Origin: JBCBSS01 sp039819065
GTDB lineage: Bacteria; Bacteroidota; Bacteroidia; Cytophagales; Cyclobacteriaceae
Length of the DNA: 19,881 nt
Direction of reading: 5' to 3'
Assembly (NCBI GenBank): GCA_039819065.1
Contig: JBCBSS010000149.1
Location: forward strand, 1 to 19,881
Below are positions 8,955-14,586 of this stretch, in pieces. The notes beneath the pieces were generated by a model. That model was given only the letters and a program-made list of their open reading frames with translations, did no database searches and was not told the origin of the DNA. Numbering within the stretch: position 1 is the first letter of the stretch; each line of letters begins with the position of its first letter. Made by a program: the position numbers and the translations under genes.

Positions 8955-9003
8955 GACCTTATGTCAGGTTATGCTAACCTCCAATAAGTTTCTTTCCTTA
9001 TGA

Positions 9004-9019
9004 CGTATTTACTAATACG
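9004..9019. promoter_or_regulatory. CGTATT-N4-AATACG dyad
   Basis: Two 6-base arms separated by TACT form a perfect inverted repeat of operator size. It lies 27 bp before a second, longer dyad. No T tract follows. A binding site for a dimeric regulator is a reasonable reading, but no regulator is implicated. Confidence 0.35.
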
Positions 9020-9045
9020 CCGGTTGCTATTCTTACCCCTTTGTA

Positions 9046-9067
9046 TTTCCCCTAACATTAGGGGAAA
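9046..9067. promoter_or_regulatory. 10-bp-arm dyad, TTTCCCCTAA / TTAGGGGAAA
   Basis: Perfect 10-base arms are separated by only CA. A two-base loop is too tight for a good RNA hairpin, so it looks more like a protein-binding dyad than a terminator. A partial echo (ACTCCCC) follows directly. The nearest downstream start codon is 319 bp away, with the repeat array between. Confidence 0.4.
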
Positions 9068-9245
9068 ACTCCCCAGAACAACGGGACTGCCAAATGATTT
9101 CGGCCAATGTCATTCGATTTTGTGTATTTGAAACTAAAATATTGAGTCTCAGAAGGACGGAAGCCCGTAAGGTAGTATACGAAATAGCAGTAAGGTTCTA
9201 TTAAAAGCCTGACCGTACATTAGACTTCCCATATTAAGCCCATTG

Positions 9246-9325
9246 CATCAAACCATCTCATCACCGCATCATCAAATCATCTCATCATCAGACCATCAAA
9301 CTATCAAACCATCTCATCATCATAA
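9246..9325. repeat. CATCAAACCATCTCATCA array (right arm)
   Basis: Three imperfect units of the form [C/T]ATCAAA[C/T]CATCTCATCA begin at 9246, 9270 and 9302. CATCAAACCATC (9246-9257) is the exact reverse complement of the 12-mer repeated in the left array. The array lies 60 bp before the start of the 79-residue gene. Unit spacing is irregular and there are no unique spacers, so it is not a CRISPR. Confidence 0.6.
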
Positions 9326-9361
9326 GTCCTCCTTTAGACTATCGATTTATTCGTGTTTGCG

Positions 9362-9369
9362 TAGTTTTG
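9362..9369 (+). promoter_or_regulatory. Candidate -7 box for the 79-residue gene
   Basis: TAGTTTTG matches the TAnnTTTG consensus exactly and lies 16 bp before the GTG start. No TTTG or TTG was found 17-23 bases upstream, so only half of the promoter is supported. Confidence 0.3.
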
Positions 9370-9385
9370 AGGAAAAGACATTATT

Positions 9386-9625
9386 GTGCGAGTTGTAAAA
9401 GAAATACCCCACCCCGCCTGTAAGATTACGGTCTTCGCTTGGAATGGCAAATACCTGATCAAACTAGAACAGGGTGATTTAGAACAGACGTTCAAAGTAT
9501 CAGAGCTTGAATTAACATCTGAGGATGAACTGACAGAGATAGTAAATGATGATTTCATGAACAAGGCATTGGAGCGCTTCGGGGAAATGCGTCAGGCATT
9601 TGGTGAGGCCATGCAGAACCTCTGA
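9386..9625 (+). CDS. Small hypothetical protein
   Basis: A 79-residue acidic protein starting at a GTG: 'MRVVKEIPHPACKITVFAWNGKYLIKLEQ...'. The first half looks like a short beta sheet (alternating hydrophobics, 'KITVFAWNGKYLIKLE'); the second half, from about residue 40, is predicted helical and rich in Glu. I recognise no named domain. It is probably a real gene because the next gene starts 2 bp after its stop and the composition is protein-like throughout. A GAGGA 12 bases before the GTG could act as a distant ribosome site. No signal peptide or membrane segment is present, so it should be cytoplasmic. Confidence 0.65.
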   Translation: MRVVKEIPHPACKITVFAWNGKYLIKLEQGDLEQTFKVSELELTSEDELTEIVNDDFMNKALERFGEMRQAFGEAMQNL

Positions 9626-9627
9626 CC

Positions 9628-10338
9628 ATGAGATCGATTGACGGAGAACCGGTGGTGGCGTTTTGCTACCTGTACCAGGCTGACGACCAACGAAACCTTG
9701 GTATACTTACTTCTAATGCCTTGATCATCAGAAGAAAGGGTAAAGATGCCAGGTTTGCTTTAGATGATATTAAAGTGGTCAACTTCAAAGAGAAGCGTCT
9801 GTTGTTTCCATTGGTCATTGGTGGTGTAGCTTCTACCATGGCTACCATTGCCATTTTCAAGAATGTCTTTGACCCCTGGGCCATGCTCATCACTATGATG
9901 GTCGGTCTCTTTCTACTCTACATGGGATGGCAGGGTTCTAAAACGCTGACCATCACTACCTCTGTCAAAGAATATGACTTTTTTCTACGCAGTGTCAGCA
10001 AAAACCTGGAGGCCTTCACCAATTTTGTCAATGGCAACCTAGCCTCAGGGTCAAATATGACCGCTTCATTTTTCATCCCCGTTTCACGCGCAGCATGGAA
10101 CGATATACAAGCCAATGGAGGTATTGAACCTAAAGAGGGAGTGATAAGGCTTTACATGTTGACTGACCTTAGGAAGGTATCTCAACAAATTTCAGGGAAG
10201 GAATTCACGCTCCTTATTGTAGATACAGAAAAGTTACCCTTTGAGGTAAAGTTCGAGTCGCACGGTAATGATGGCCAATTACATCCCTATTGTTACGGCA
10301 AAATTCCTATTGAAGCGCTCAAAGAATATAATCCATAA
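9628..10338 (+). CDS. Membrane protein with PH-like N-terminus and DUF952-like C-terminal domain
   Basis: A 236-residue protein. Residues 1-55 and about 103-135 resemble a small beta-rich PH-type domain ('NALIIRRKGKDARFALDDIKVVNFKEK') interrupted by two membrane helices (about 58-78 and 84-101). The C-terminal part, about 147-233, reads like DUF952: an early Trp ('AAWNDI'), then 'FTLLIVDTEKLPFEVKFE' and 'HPYCYGKIPIEAL', matching the family's 'LLVID..L...VKWE' and 'PH.YG.LP...V' motifs. This assignment is by eye. The usual 'GFIH' motif seems replaced by 'GVIRLYMLTD'. It forms a tight operon with the 79-residue gene. Function is unknown. Confidence 0.65.
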   Translation: MRSIDGEPVVAFCYLYQADDQRNLGILTSNALIIRRKGKDARFALDDIKVVNFKEKRLLFPLVIGGVASTMATIAIFKNVFDPWAMLITMMVGLFLLYMGWQGSKTLTITTSVKEYDFFLRSVSKNLEAFTNFVNGNLASGSNMTASFFIPVSRAAWNDIQANGGIEPKEGVIRLYMLTDLRKVSQQISGKEFTLLIVDTEKLPFEVKFESHGNDGQLHPYCYGKIPIEALKEYNP

Positions 10339-10366
10339 TCTAGAAGCAGTGTCAGTATCTTTATTC

Positions 10367-10374
10367 TATATTTG
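10367..10374 (+). promoter_or_regulatory. TAnnTTTG box before the AraC-type gene
   Basis: TATATTTG matches the Bacteroidota -7 consensus and ends 6 bases before the ATG at 10381. If used, the transcript would have almost no leader. There is no convincing upstream TTG partner, so this may be chance. Confidence 0.25.
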
Positions 10375-10380
10375 ATAAAG

Positions 10381-11298
10381 ATGCTAGCCAGGAATTCATC
10401 AATACCACTTTTCAGTTCTATTGAGGAATACAACTTCAAGATTAACATCTCACCACCGCGCTATACCGACTTTGACGTGAGAAGCTTCGAGGACAATATG
10501 AAGACAGTTCGTCTTCAGATGGCTCCTTTTAGAATTCCCTTTTATCAATTGGCGATCCTAGAATCCGGTGATGGAAAAGTAGGCTCGGATGGTAAAGATG
10601 TAAACCTGGATGAATTGACGCTATTTTTCCAACTACCAGGCCAGATCATATATTGGGATGTACAGCAGAATTGGAGGGGTTATTATGTTTCCGTAGAAGA
10701 GAGTTTTTACACGGTTCAGATGGATTCATTTAGAAAGCTCTTTGACCTGCCCTATTTTCAGTCTTATACGCCAGGCATACGTTTGCAGAAATCAGAAGCT
10801 GAGCTTATCACGGATGTCATGCAAAAGATGGATGAAGAATATAGCCATCCCACCCCCTACGATAAGCCCATTATCAAATCATATCTCAATAGTCTGCTCG
10901 CACTTTGTATCAGGTTTTTTGACCGTCATACTAAGGATAGCATGCTCAATAGGCAAGCTTCTTCGCTGAGTGAAAGGTTCAAGCAGACTGTCCATCACAA
11001 AGTATCGGCACTGGTACTCAATTTAAGTGATCAATCTATAGGCGTAAGCGAGGTGGCCGATGAGCTAGCCATCACGGCCAAACATCTGTCCGAAACCATC
11101 AAAAAAGACCTGGGGGTAACACCGACAGATTACATTAATCAGTCTTTGGTGGATGAGGCTCAAAAATTATTGACCACCACAGATTTGCAAGTAAAGGAAA
11201 TCGCATACCAACTAGGTTTTAATGACGCCTCATATTTCAACAGGTTGTTCAAGAAAGTAAGCGGCCTCTCCCCTGCCAAATATCGAAGTAACCAATAA
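10381..11298 (+). CDS. AraC-family transcriptional regulator
   Basis: A 305-residue protein with a double helix-turn-helix in its last ~100 residues. The first HTH is 'IGVSEVADELAITAKHLSETIKKDLGVTPTDYIN' (about 220-253). The second contains the family signature 'KEIAYQLGFNDASYFNRLFKKVSGLSPAKYR' (272-302). The N-terminal ~185 residues are a cupin-like ligand or oligomerisation region ('FFQLPGQIIYWD'), as in many Bacteroidota members. A TTG at 10372 would extend it by three residues; the ATG is preferred. The gene stands directly before a SnoaL-like gene and an aldo/keto reductase, with a 21-bp-spaced direct repeat between, so it probably controls that pair. Confidence 0.92.
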   Translation: MLARNSSIPLFSSIEEYNFKINISPPRYTDFDVRSFEDNMKTVRLQMAPFRIPFYQLAILESGDGKVGSDGKDVNLDELTLFFQLPGQIIYWDVQQNWRGYYVSVEESFYTVQMDSFRKLFDLPYFQSYTPGIRLQKSEAELITDVMQKMDEEYSHPTPYDKPIIKSYLNSLLALCIRFFDRHTKDSMLNRQASSLSERFKQTVHHKVSALVLNLSDQSIGVSEVADELAITAKHLSETIKKDLGVTPTDYINQSLVDEAQKLLTTTDLQVKEIAYQLGFNDASYFNRLFKKVSGLSPAKYRSNQ

Positions 11299-11307
11299 AT
11301 CCGTACT

Positions 11308-11350
11308 TCCGAAACCTGTACCATTTAGTCCGAAGTCTGTCCCATTCTAG
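11308..11350 (+). promoter_or_regulatory. Candidate AraC-type operator: tandem direct repeat with 21-bp period
   Basis: TCCGAAACCTGTACCATT (from 11308) is repeated as TCCGAAGTCTGTCCCATT (from 11329), 15 of 18 bases identical and exactly two helical turns apart. AraC-type activators bind such direct repeats on one DNA face, as at araI1-araI2. The second half-site ends 60 bp before the SnoaL-like gene start, where an activator next to the polymerase would sit; a poor TTATTTG box at about 11367 could be the promoter it supports. Confidence 0.55.
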
Positions 11351-11410
11351 CGGCCATTCATTACCGTTATTTGTATTGTAATCAATGACAAACACAGAAA
11401 AGGAAAGCCC

Positions 11411-11872
11411 ATGGTACAAACGTTAGTAGAAAAAAGCAATATCGAAAAGGTGGTTACCAGCCTTTTCGTGGCTACCGATGAAAATGACTGGAGCCAGGTT
11501 GAAAAAGTATTTGATAAGCTGGTCATACTGGATTACACATCGCTTGCTGGTGGAACACCACTTTCCCTTCACCCTTACCAGATCGCAGATAGTTGGAAAT
11601 CCGTTCTACCCGGTTTTGATCATACACATCATATGATTTCAAACTTTCAAATAGAAGTTTCAGGTCATATCGCTGAAGTAAAACATTACGGGTTCGCCCA
11701 ACACTATTTGGATGATAATATCTGGACTGTTGTAGGGACTTATCGTCATAAATTAAGGCATACGAATGACGGTTGGAAAATTTACCAATTGCAGTTTAAC
11801 TTAAAATATATGACCGGCAATATGGACTTGCCAAGGTTTGCTAAAGAACGGCTTACTGTTGAGCATGTCTGA
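11411..11872 (+). CDS. SnoaL/NTF2-like domain protein
   Basis: A 153-residue protein with an NTF2-like cone fold pattern: an N-terminal helix ending in 'DENDWSQVEKVF' (23-34), 'VILDYTSLAGGTP' (38-50), 'HHMISNFQIEVSGHIAEVKHYGFAQHYL' (73-100), and 'VVGTYRHKLRHTNDGWKIYQLQFNLKY' (107-133). This is the SnoaL_4 layout. Members include small-molecule isomerases, hydrolases and non-enzymatic binding proteins, so the activity cannot be read. It is cytoplasmic, with no leader. The aldo/keto reductase begins 38 bp downstream on the same strand, so the two are probably an AraC-controlled operon. Confidence 0.85.
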   Translation: MVQTLVEKSNIEKVVTSLFVATDENDWSQVEKVFDKLVILDYTSLAGGTPLSLHPYQIADSWKSVLPGFDHTHHMISNFQIEVSGHIAEVKHYGFAQHYLDDNIWTVVGTYRHKLRHTNDGWKIYQLQFNLKYMTGNMDLPRFAKERLTVEHV

Positions 11873-11910
11873 TACAAAATGAATTCACTTTAACTTAAAT
11901 CAAAATAAAC

Positions 11911-13023
11911 ATGGCACTAGATAATTATTACACATTAGGTAAATCAGGATTAAGAGTCAGTAGACTGGCACTGGGTGCAATGACCTTCGGCTCAGAATGG
12001 GGCTGGGGCGCAGAGAAAGACGGCGCAAAAGCTTTATTCAATCATTACGTTGATGCAGGTGGTAACTTCATCGATACGGCCGACCTTTATACAAACGGCA
12101 CCAGTGAATCATGGCTAGGTGAGTTTGTAAAGGAGCGCAACCTTCGAGATAAAATAGTGATTGCCACCAAATTCAGCTATAACGCTGAGCCGGGAAACCC
12201 CAATGCAGGTGGTAATGGTAGAAAAAACATCCTCAGGGCCGTAGAGGGGTCATTGAAAAGGATGGGTACTGACTACATCGACCTTTACTTCCTGCATACA
12301 TGGGATACGCTTACCAGACCAGAAGAGGTAATGCGTACTATGGATGATTTAGTGAGAGATGGGAAGGTCAGACATATCGGTCTTTCGGATGTTCCGGCCT
12401 GGTATGCTTCTCGGGCACAAACTATTGCTGATTGGAGAGGTTATGAACCGGTTTCGGCATTGCAGATGGAATACTCATTGACCGAAAGAAACATCGAAAA
12501 CGAATATATAGATATGGGTCAGGAGTTAGGTATGGGCGTGATGGTGTGGAGTCCTCTAGCCAGTGGTTTACTTTCAGGCAAGTACAAACCTTCTGAATCT
12601 AAAGTTGAAGGAGAAGGTAGGCTGGCATCATTGGCTGCCTCTGGAAACCCTGCTTTTGCCAAATTCACGGACAAAAACTGGAAGGTCGTGAGTGCATTGG
12701 AAAAAGTAGCTTCAGAGATCAATCAGCCGATGGCAACGGTAGCCATTAATTGGGTGGCTAATCGACCAGGGGTTTCGAGTGTCATATTAGGCGCTACGAA
12801 ATTGTCTCAGTTAGAGCAGACTACTTCTTCATTGGATTTCGAAATACCAGAAGTCCTGATGACGGAACTGAACGAAGCGAGTCAGCCGGACTTGCAGTTT
12901 CCTTATACTTTCTTCACGCCGGGTATGCAATCCATGCTTGCGGGAAGTACGAAAGTTGGTGATAAGCCTGGTTCTTACAAAAAGACGAATTTCATTGATG
13001 CCGCTCCTGCCGGAGTGGAGTAA
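11911..13023 (+). CDS. Aldo/keto reductase
   Basis: A 370-residue NADPH-dependent oxidoreductase of the AKR superfamily ((beta/alpha)8 barrel). The catalytic tetrad is visible: Asp55 and Tyr60 in 'FIDTADLYTNG', Lys87 in 'VIATKFSY', and His129 in 'LYFLHTWDT'. 'HIGLSDVPAWYASRAQ' and 'VMVWSPLASGLLSGKY' are further family motifs, and 'GVSSVILGATKLSQLEQ' is the cofactor-binding region. It is longer than the usual ~330 residues because of a C-terminal tail of about 40 residues. The carbonyl substrate is unknown. The gene ends 35 bp before the first P repeat (13059), which may serve as its transcript end. Confidence 0.93.
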   Translation: MALDNYYTLGKSGLRVSRLALGAMTFGSEWGWGAEKDGAKALFNHYVDAGGNFIDTADLYTNGTSESWLGEFVKERNLRDKIVIATKFSYNAEPGNPNAGGNGRKNILRAVEGSLKRMGTDYIDLYFLHTWDTLTRPEEVMRTMDDLVRDGKVRHIGLSDVPAWYASRAQTIADWRGYEPVSALQMEYSLTERNIENEYIDMGQELGMGVMVWSPLASGLLSGKYKPSESKVEGEGRLASLAASGNPAFAKFTDKNWKVVSALEKVASEINQPMATVAINWVANRPGVSSVILGATKLSQLEQTTSSLDFEIPEVLMTELNEASQPDLQFPYTFFTPGMQSMLAGSTKVGDKPGSYKKTNFIDAAPAGVE

Positions 13024-13058
13024 TTAATGGATGTACATTATGTGCTCGGGTCGATAAG

Positions 13059-13130
13059 GTGCAGTCAGGTTTTTCAATCTGATTGTTCTGGCTTAAAACG
13101 CCGGGTGGAAACATCTGACTACACTGAATG
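13059..13130. repeat. P element, copy 1
   Basis: 72 bp, aligned without gaps to copy 2 at 14515-14586 with 7 differences. Copy 2 has two perfect hairpins. In this copy the first hairpin's two changes turn G-C pairs into G-U pairs in RNA, and the second hairpin has two G-U pairs and one A-C mismatch. It starts 36 bp after the aldo/keto reductase stop and could act as that operon's 3' end. Confidence 0.75.
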
Positions 13131-13195
13131 TCTGATTGCTTGAAAAGAGATTCCCTGGATTTTCTCCTACGTCGAAAACCATGGAATGACGGTGG
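13131..13195. repeat. Q element, copy 1
   Basis: 65 bp, identical to 14323-14387 except at one base. It contains an imperfect long hairpin, with ATTCCCTGGATTTTC pairing with GAAAACCATGGAAT. Such near-identity shows a recent duplication or conversion. Confidence 0.8.
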
Positions 13196-13211
13196 TTGTG
13201 ATAACTTTAGA

Positions 13212-13296
13212 GTAAAACGAACATTCCTGTTCGTTATGGCAAGCGAACAGGAATGTTCGCTGTACAACGCAGATTACATCAATTGAGATATTCCCG
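13212..13296. repeat. R element, copy 1 (16-bp-stem hairpin)
   Basis: 85 bp. CGAACATTCCTGTTCG (13218-13233) is the perfect complement of 13244-13259 across a 10-base loop, and each arm is itself a quasi-palindrome (CGAACA...TGTTCG). The tail carries CATCAATTGA, part of the palindrome seen at 8.8-9.0 kb. Copy 2 is at 14404-14489. Confidence 0.8.
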
Positions 13297-13360
13297 AACA
13301 ATATCATCATTACAAGCTTAGAAGAAATGAGAATCTCTGAACCAAATAAAGTCTAATCAA

Positions 13361-13435
13361 GGTCGCACCTACGACGCTACCATTAGAGGTGTGACAGCCA
13401 TTTCTATTGACATATCGCCCCTCTGGGGCTTAAGG
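13361..13435 (+). repeat. S element, copy 1
   Basis: 75 bp beginning with GTCGCACCTACGACGC and ending with the hairpin GCCCC-TCT-GGGGC (13417-13429). About 62 of 73 bases match S3 (14157-14231) with no gaps, in the same orientation. It forms an inverted pair with S2, as in two-REP BIME units. Confidence 0.75.
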
Positions 13436-13576
13436 TTATTTAGAATAAAGTGCTGTGAATGAAAAGATTAAAAATATCCTTGGTGGCCCTCAAAACTCTA
13501 ACTGCACCAAAGATTTAAAAGAGACGAATGAAATGCTTATGATCCTTTTTGAATAACTATGGTCTAGTTTATGCTA

Positions 13577-13647
13577 GCCCCTTTAGGGGTGATATGTTGA
13601 TAGAATTAATACAGCAATATTTTATTCAAGCGCCGTAGGTGCGACCC
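13577..13647 (-). repeat. S element, copy 2 (inverted)
   Basis: On the minus strand it reads GGGTCGCACCTACGGCGC... and ends in ACCCC-TAAA-GGGGC, the same layout as S1 and S3 but more diverged inside. It ends 3 bp from the transposase stop codon, so it marks the 3' edge of the gene and may end its transcript. Confidence 0.7.
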
Positions 13648-13650
13648 ATT

Positions 13651-14112
13651 CTACTCAATCCAATCAAAAAGATATTTGTCATCATATTCAACATTGAATT
13701 TCTTTAGGAACATGACGTATTCATCTTTAAAACTAGCATTCCGATGATGCTCTTCTTGCCTGTCTATGTAGTTAATTACATGATTCAATTGTGAGTGAGA
13801 GTAGGAGAAAGCGCCATATCCCGACTGCCATTGGAATTTGCCAACAACCCACTTTTTATCGTTGATAAAACCAGAAGATCCCGCTTTAATATCCCTGACT
13901 AGATCAGAAATATTTTCAGTTGGTCTTATTCCTATCAAGATATGTACATGATCAGGCATACAGTGAATTGCAAAGAGCTTTTGATTCCTCCCTTTGACTA
14001 TTCCTGTAATAAATCTGTGCAACAACTCTTTCTTGCTCTTAGGAATCAGATTTTGTCTTCCTTTAACAGCAAAAACTATCTGAATATAGATTTGAGTATA
14101 GGTATTGCTCAT
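13651..14112 (-). CDS. tnpA: IS200-like / REP-associated Y1 transposase
   Basis: A complete 153-residue single-strand transposase of the Y1 (HUH) class. Visible are the N-terminal 'YTQIYIQIVFAVKGRQ' strand, the metal-binding HUH motif in 'MPDHVHILIG' (His55, His57), 'SDLVRDIKAGSSGFIN' (69-84), 'FQWQSGYGAFSYS' (93-105), and the probable nucleophile Tyr115 in 'VINYIDRQEEHH'. Such enzymes cut and join single-stranded DNA at hairpins. The gene is tightly bracketed by inverted S elements (3 bp downstream, 44 bp upstream), the arrangement of REP-associated transposases (RAYTs). No accessory tnpB is present. All key residues are intact, so it may be active. Confidence 0.9.
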   Translation of the reverse strand: MSNTYTQIYIQIVFAVKGRQNLIPKSKKELLHRFITGIVKGRNQKLFAIHCMPDHVHILIGIRPTENISDLVRDIKAGSSGFINDKKWVVGKFQWQSGYGAFSYSHSQLNHVINYIDRQEEHHRNASFKDEYVMFLKKFNVEYDDKYLFDWIE

Positions 14113-14156
14113 TGAATTATCTTATTGCTTTTAGCCTTAGATGAAGAACTTTAATG

Positions 14157-14231
14157 GTTCGCACCTACGGCGCTTGTTCTAGGGTTGTGGCAGCCATTTC
14201 TATTAACCTATCGCCCCTCTGGGGCTTAAGG
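14157..14231 (+). repeat. S element, copy 3
   Basis: 75 bp in the same orientation as S1, beginning GGTTCGCACCTACGGCGC and ending with hairpin GCCCC-TCT-GGGGC (14213-14225). It lies 44 bp upstream of the transposase start codon, so it may also overlap its promoter region. Confidence 0.75.
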
Positions 14232-14322
14232 GTATCAACATCAGAATTACGTCTTTGTTGACGTATTAACAGTAAAACCAGTTTATGAGCTTCTAGAAGA
14301 AAATCAAAGCAAGGGTAAAATT

Positions 14323-14387
14323 TCTGACTGCTTGAAAAGAGATTCCCTGGATTTTCTCCTACGTCGAAAACCATGGAATGACGGTGG
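14323..14387. repeat. Q element, copy 2
   Basis: 65 bp, 64 identical to 13131-13195. It is followed, after a 16-base spacer of the same length but unrelated sequence as in copy 1, by R copy 2. Q-spacer-R is thus a direct repeat of about 166 bp, 1.19 kb apart, on both sides of the transposase. Confidence 0.8.
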
Positions 14388-14403
14388 CGCTGGTGGCTGT
14401 GCT

Positions 14404-14489
14404 GTAAAACGAACATTCTTGTTCGTTTCAGCTAGCGAACAGGATTGTTCGCTGTACAATGTAGATTACATCAATTGATGATATTCCCG
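14404..14489. repeat. R element, copy 2
   Basis: 86 bp. The 16-base arms (14410-14425 and 14436-14451) pair with two mismatches around a 10-base loop. The tail CATCAATTGATGATAT matches 16 of the bases in and around the palindromes at 8779 and 8935. Copy 1 differs by a one-base deletion in this tail and several substitutions. Confidence 0.78.
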
Positions 14490-14514
14490 CAACGATGCTG
14501 TTCTATCTTCTTAC

Positions 14515-14586
14515 GTGCAGTCAGGTTTTTCAACCTGACTGTTCTGGCTTAAAACGCCGGGTGGAAACACCCGGCAACACCGAATG
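14515..14586. repeat. P element, copy 2 (double hairpin)
   Basis: Two perfect hairpins in 72 bp: AGTCAGGTT / AACCTGACT with a TTTC loop (14519-14540), and GCCGGGTG / CACCCGGC with a GAAA loop (14556-14575). It sits on the far side of R here, whereas copy 1 precedes Q, so P moves independently of the Q-R block. Confidence 0.8.
14546..14575 (-). terminator. Probable terminator of the YdeI-DUF3253 operon (within P copy 2)
   Basis: On the minus strand the 8-bp GC-rich stem of the second P hairpin begins 17 bases after the DUF3253 stop codon and is followed directly by GTTTTAAG. This is a reasonable, if short, intrinsic terminator and suggests that a REP-like element has been co-opted. Confidence 0.45.

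Larger units (their letters stand above)
8590..9385. other. 796-bp gene-free, repeat-rich intergenic region
   Basis: No open frame here has a recognisable product. The stretch holds, in order: a REP-like inverted repeat (8630-8698), a short hairpin (8746-8760), two identical 20-bp palindromes (8779-8798 and 8935-8954), a GATG-rich array (8854-8892), two dyads (9004-9019 and 9046-9067), an unexplained 100-bp GC-richer segment (about 9140-9240), and a second array complementary to the first (9246-9325). The individual elements are listed separately. Confidence 0.7.
13577..14231. mobile_element. REPtron-like unit: inverted S elements around tnpA
   Basis: The 655-bp segment runs from S2 (inverted) through the transposase gene to S3. 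Classical IS200 ends are not inverted repeats, whereas RAYT genes are typically flanked by inverted REPs that spread as non-autonomous elements. S1 nearby would be such a derivative. No target-site duplication was identified. Confidence 0.6.

Noticed and set aside
9246..9325. Short repeats that could be taken for a CRISPR array
   Set aside because: Units are imperfect, spaced 24 and 32 bp, with no unique spacers of regular length and no cas genes.
10372..10380. TTG start extending the AraC-type protein
   Set aside because: ATG at 10381 is available, and the TTG overlaps a perfect TAnnTTTG box.
10381..13023. AraC-SnoaL-aldo/keto reductase as a new biosynthetic cluster
   Set aside because: Only two common enzyme-type genes with no synthase, transporter or resistance gene; it looks like an ordinary inducible operon.
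12992..13267. 91-codon minus-strand frame
   Set aside because: It overlaps the end of the aldo/keto reductase and runs through P1-Q1-R1 repeats; the composition is not protein-like.
13128..13286. 52-codon plus-strand frame across Q1 and R1, with the same frame open in Q2-R2
   Set aside because: It lies wholly in hairpin repeats. The differences between copies include non-conservative changes and a one-base deletion at the end, and no ATG is kept in copy 2. More likely a by-product of stop-poor repeats.
14165..14416. 83-codon minus-strand frame
   Set aside because: It lies over S3 and Q2 repeats with no family resemblance.
14233..14472. Long open plus-strand stretch after S3 that reads protein-like at first
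   Set aside because: No start codon in the non-repeat part, and two thirds of it is Q2-R2. A fossil gene end cannot be excluded but there is no family match I can name.
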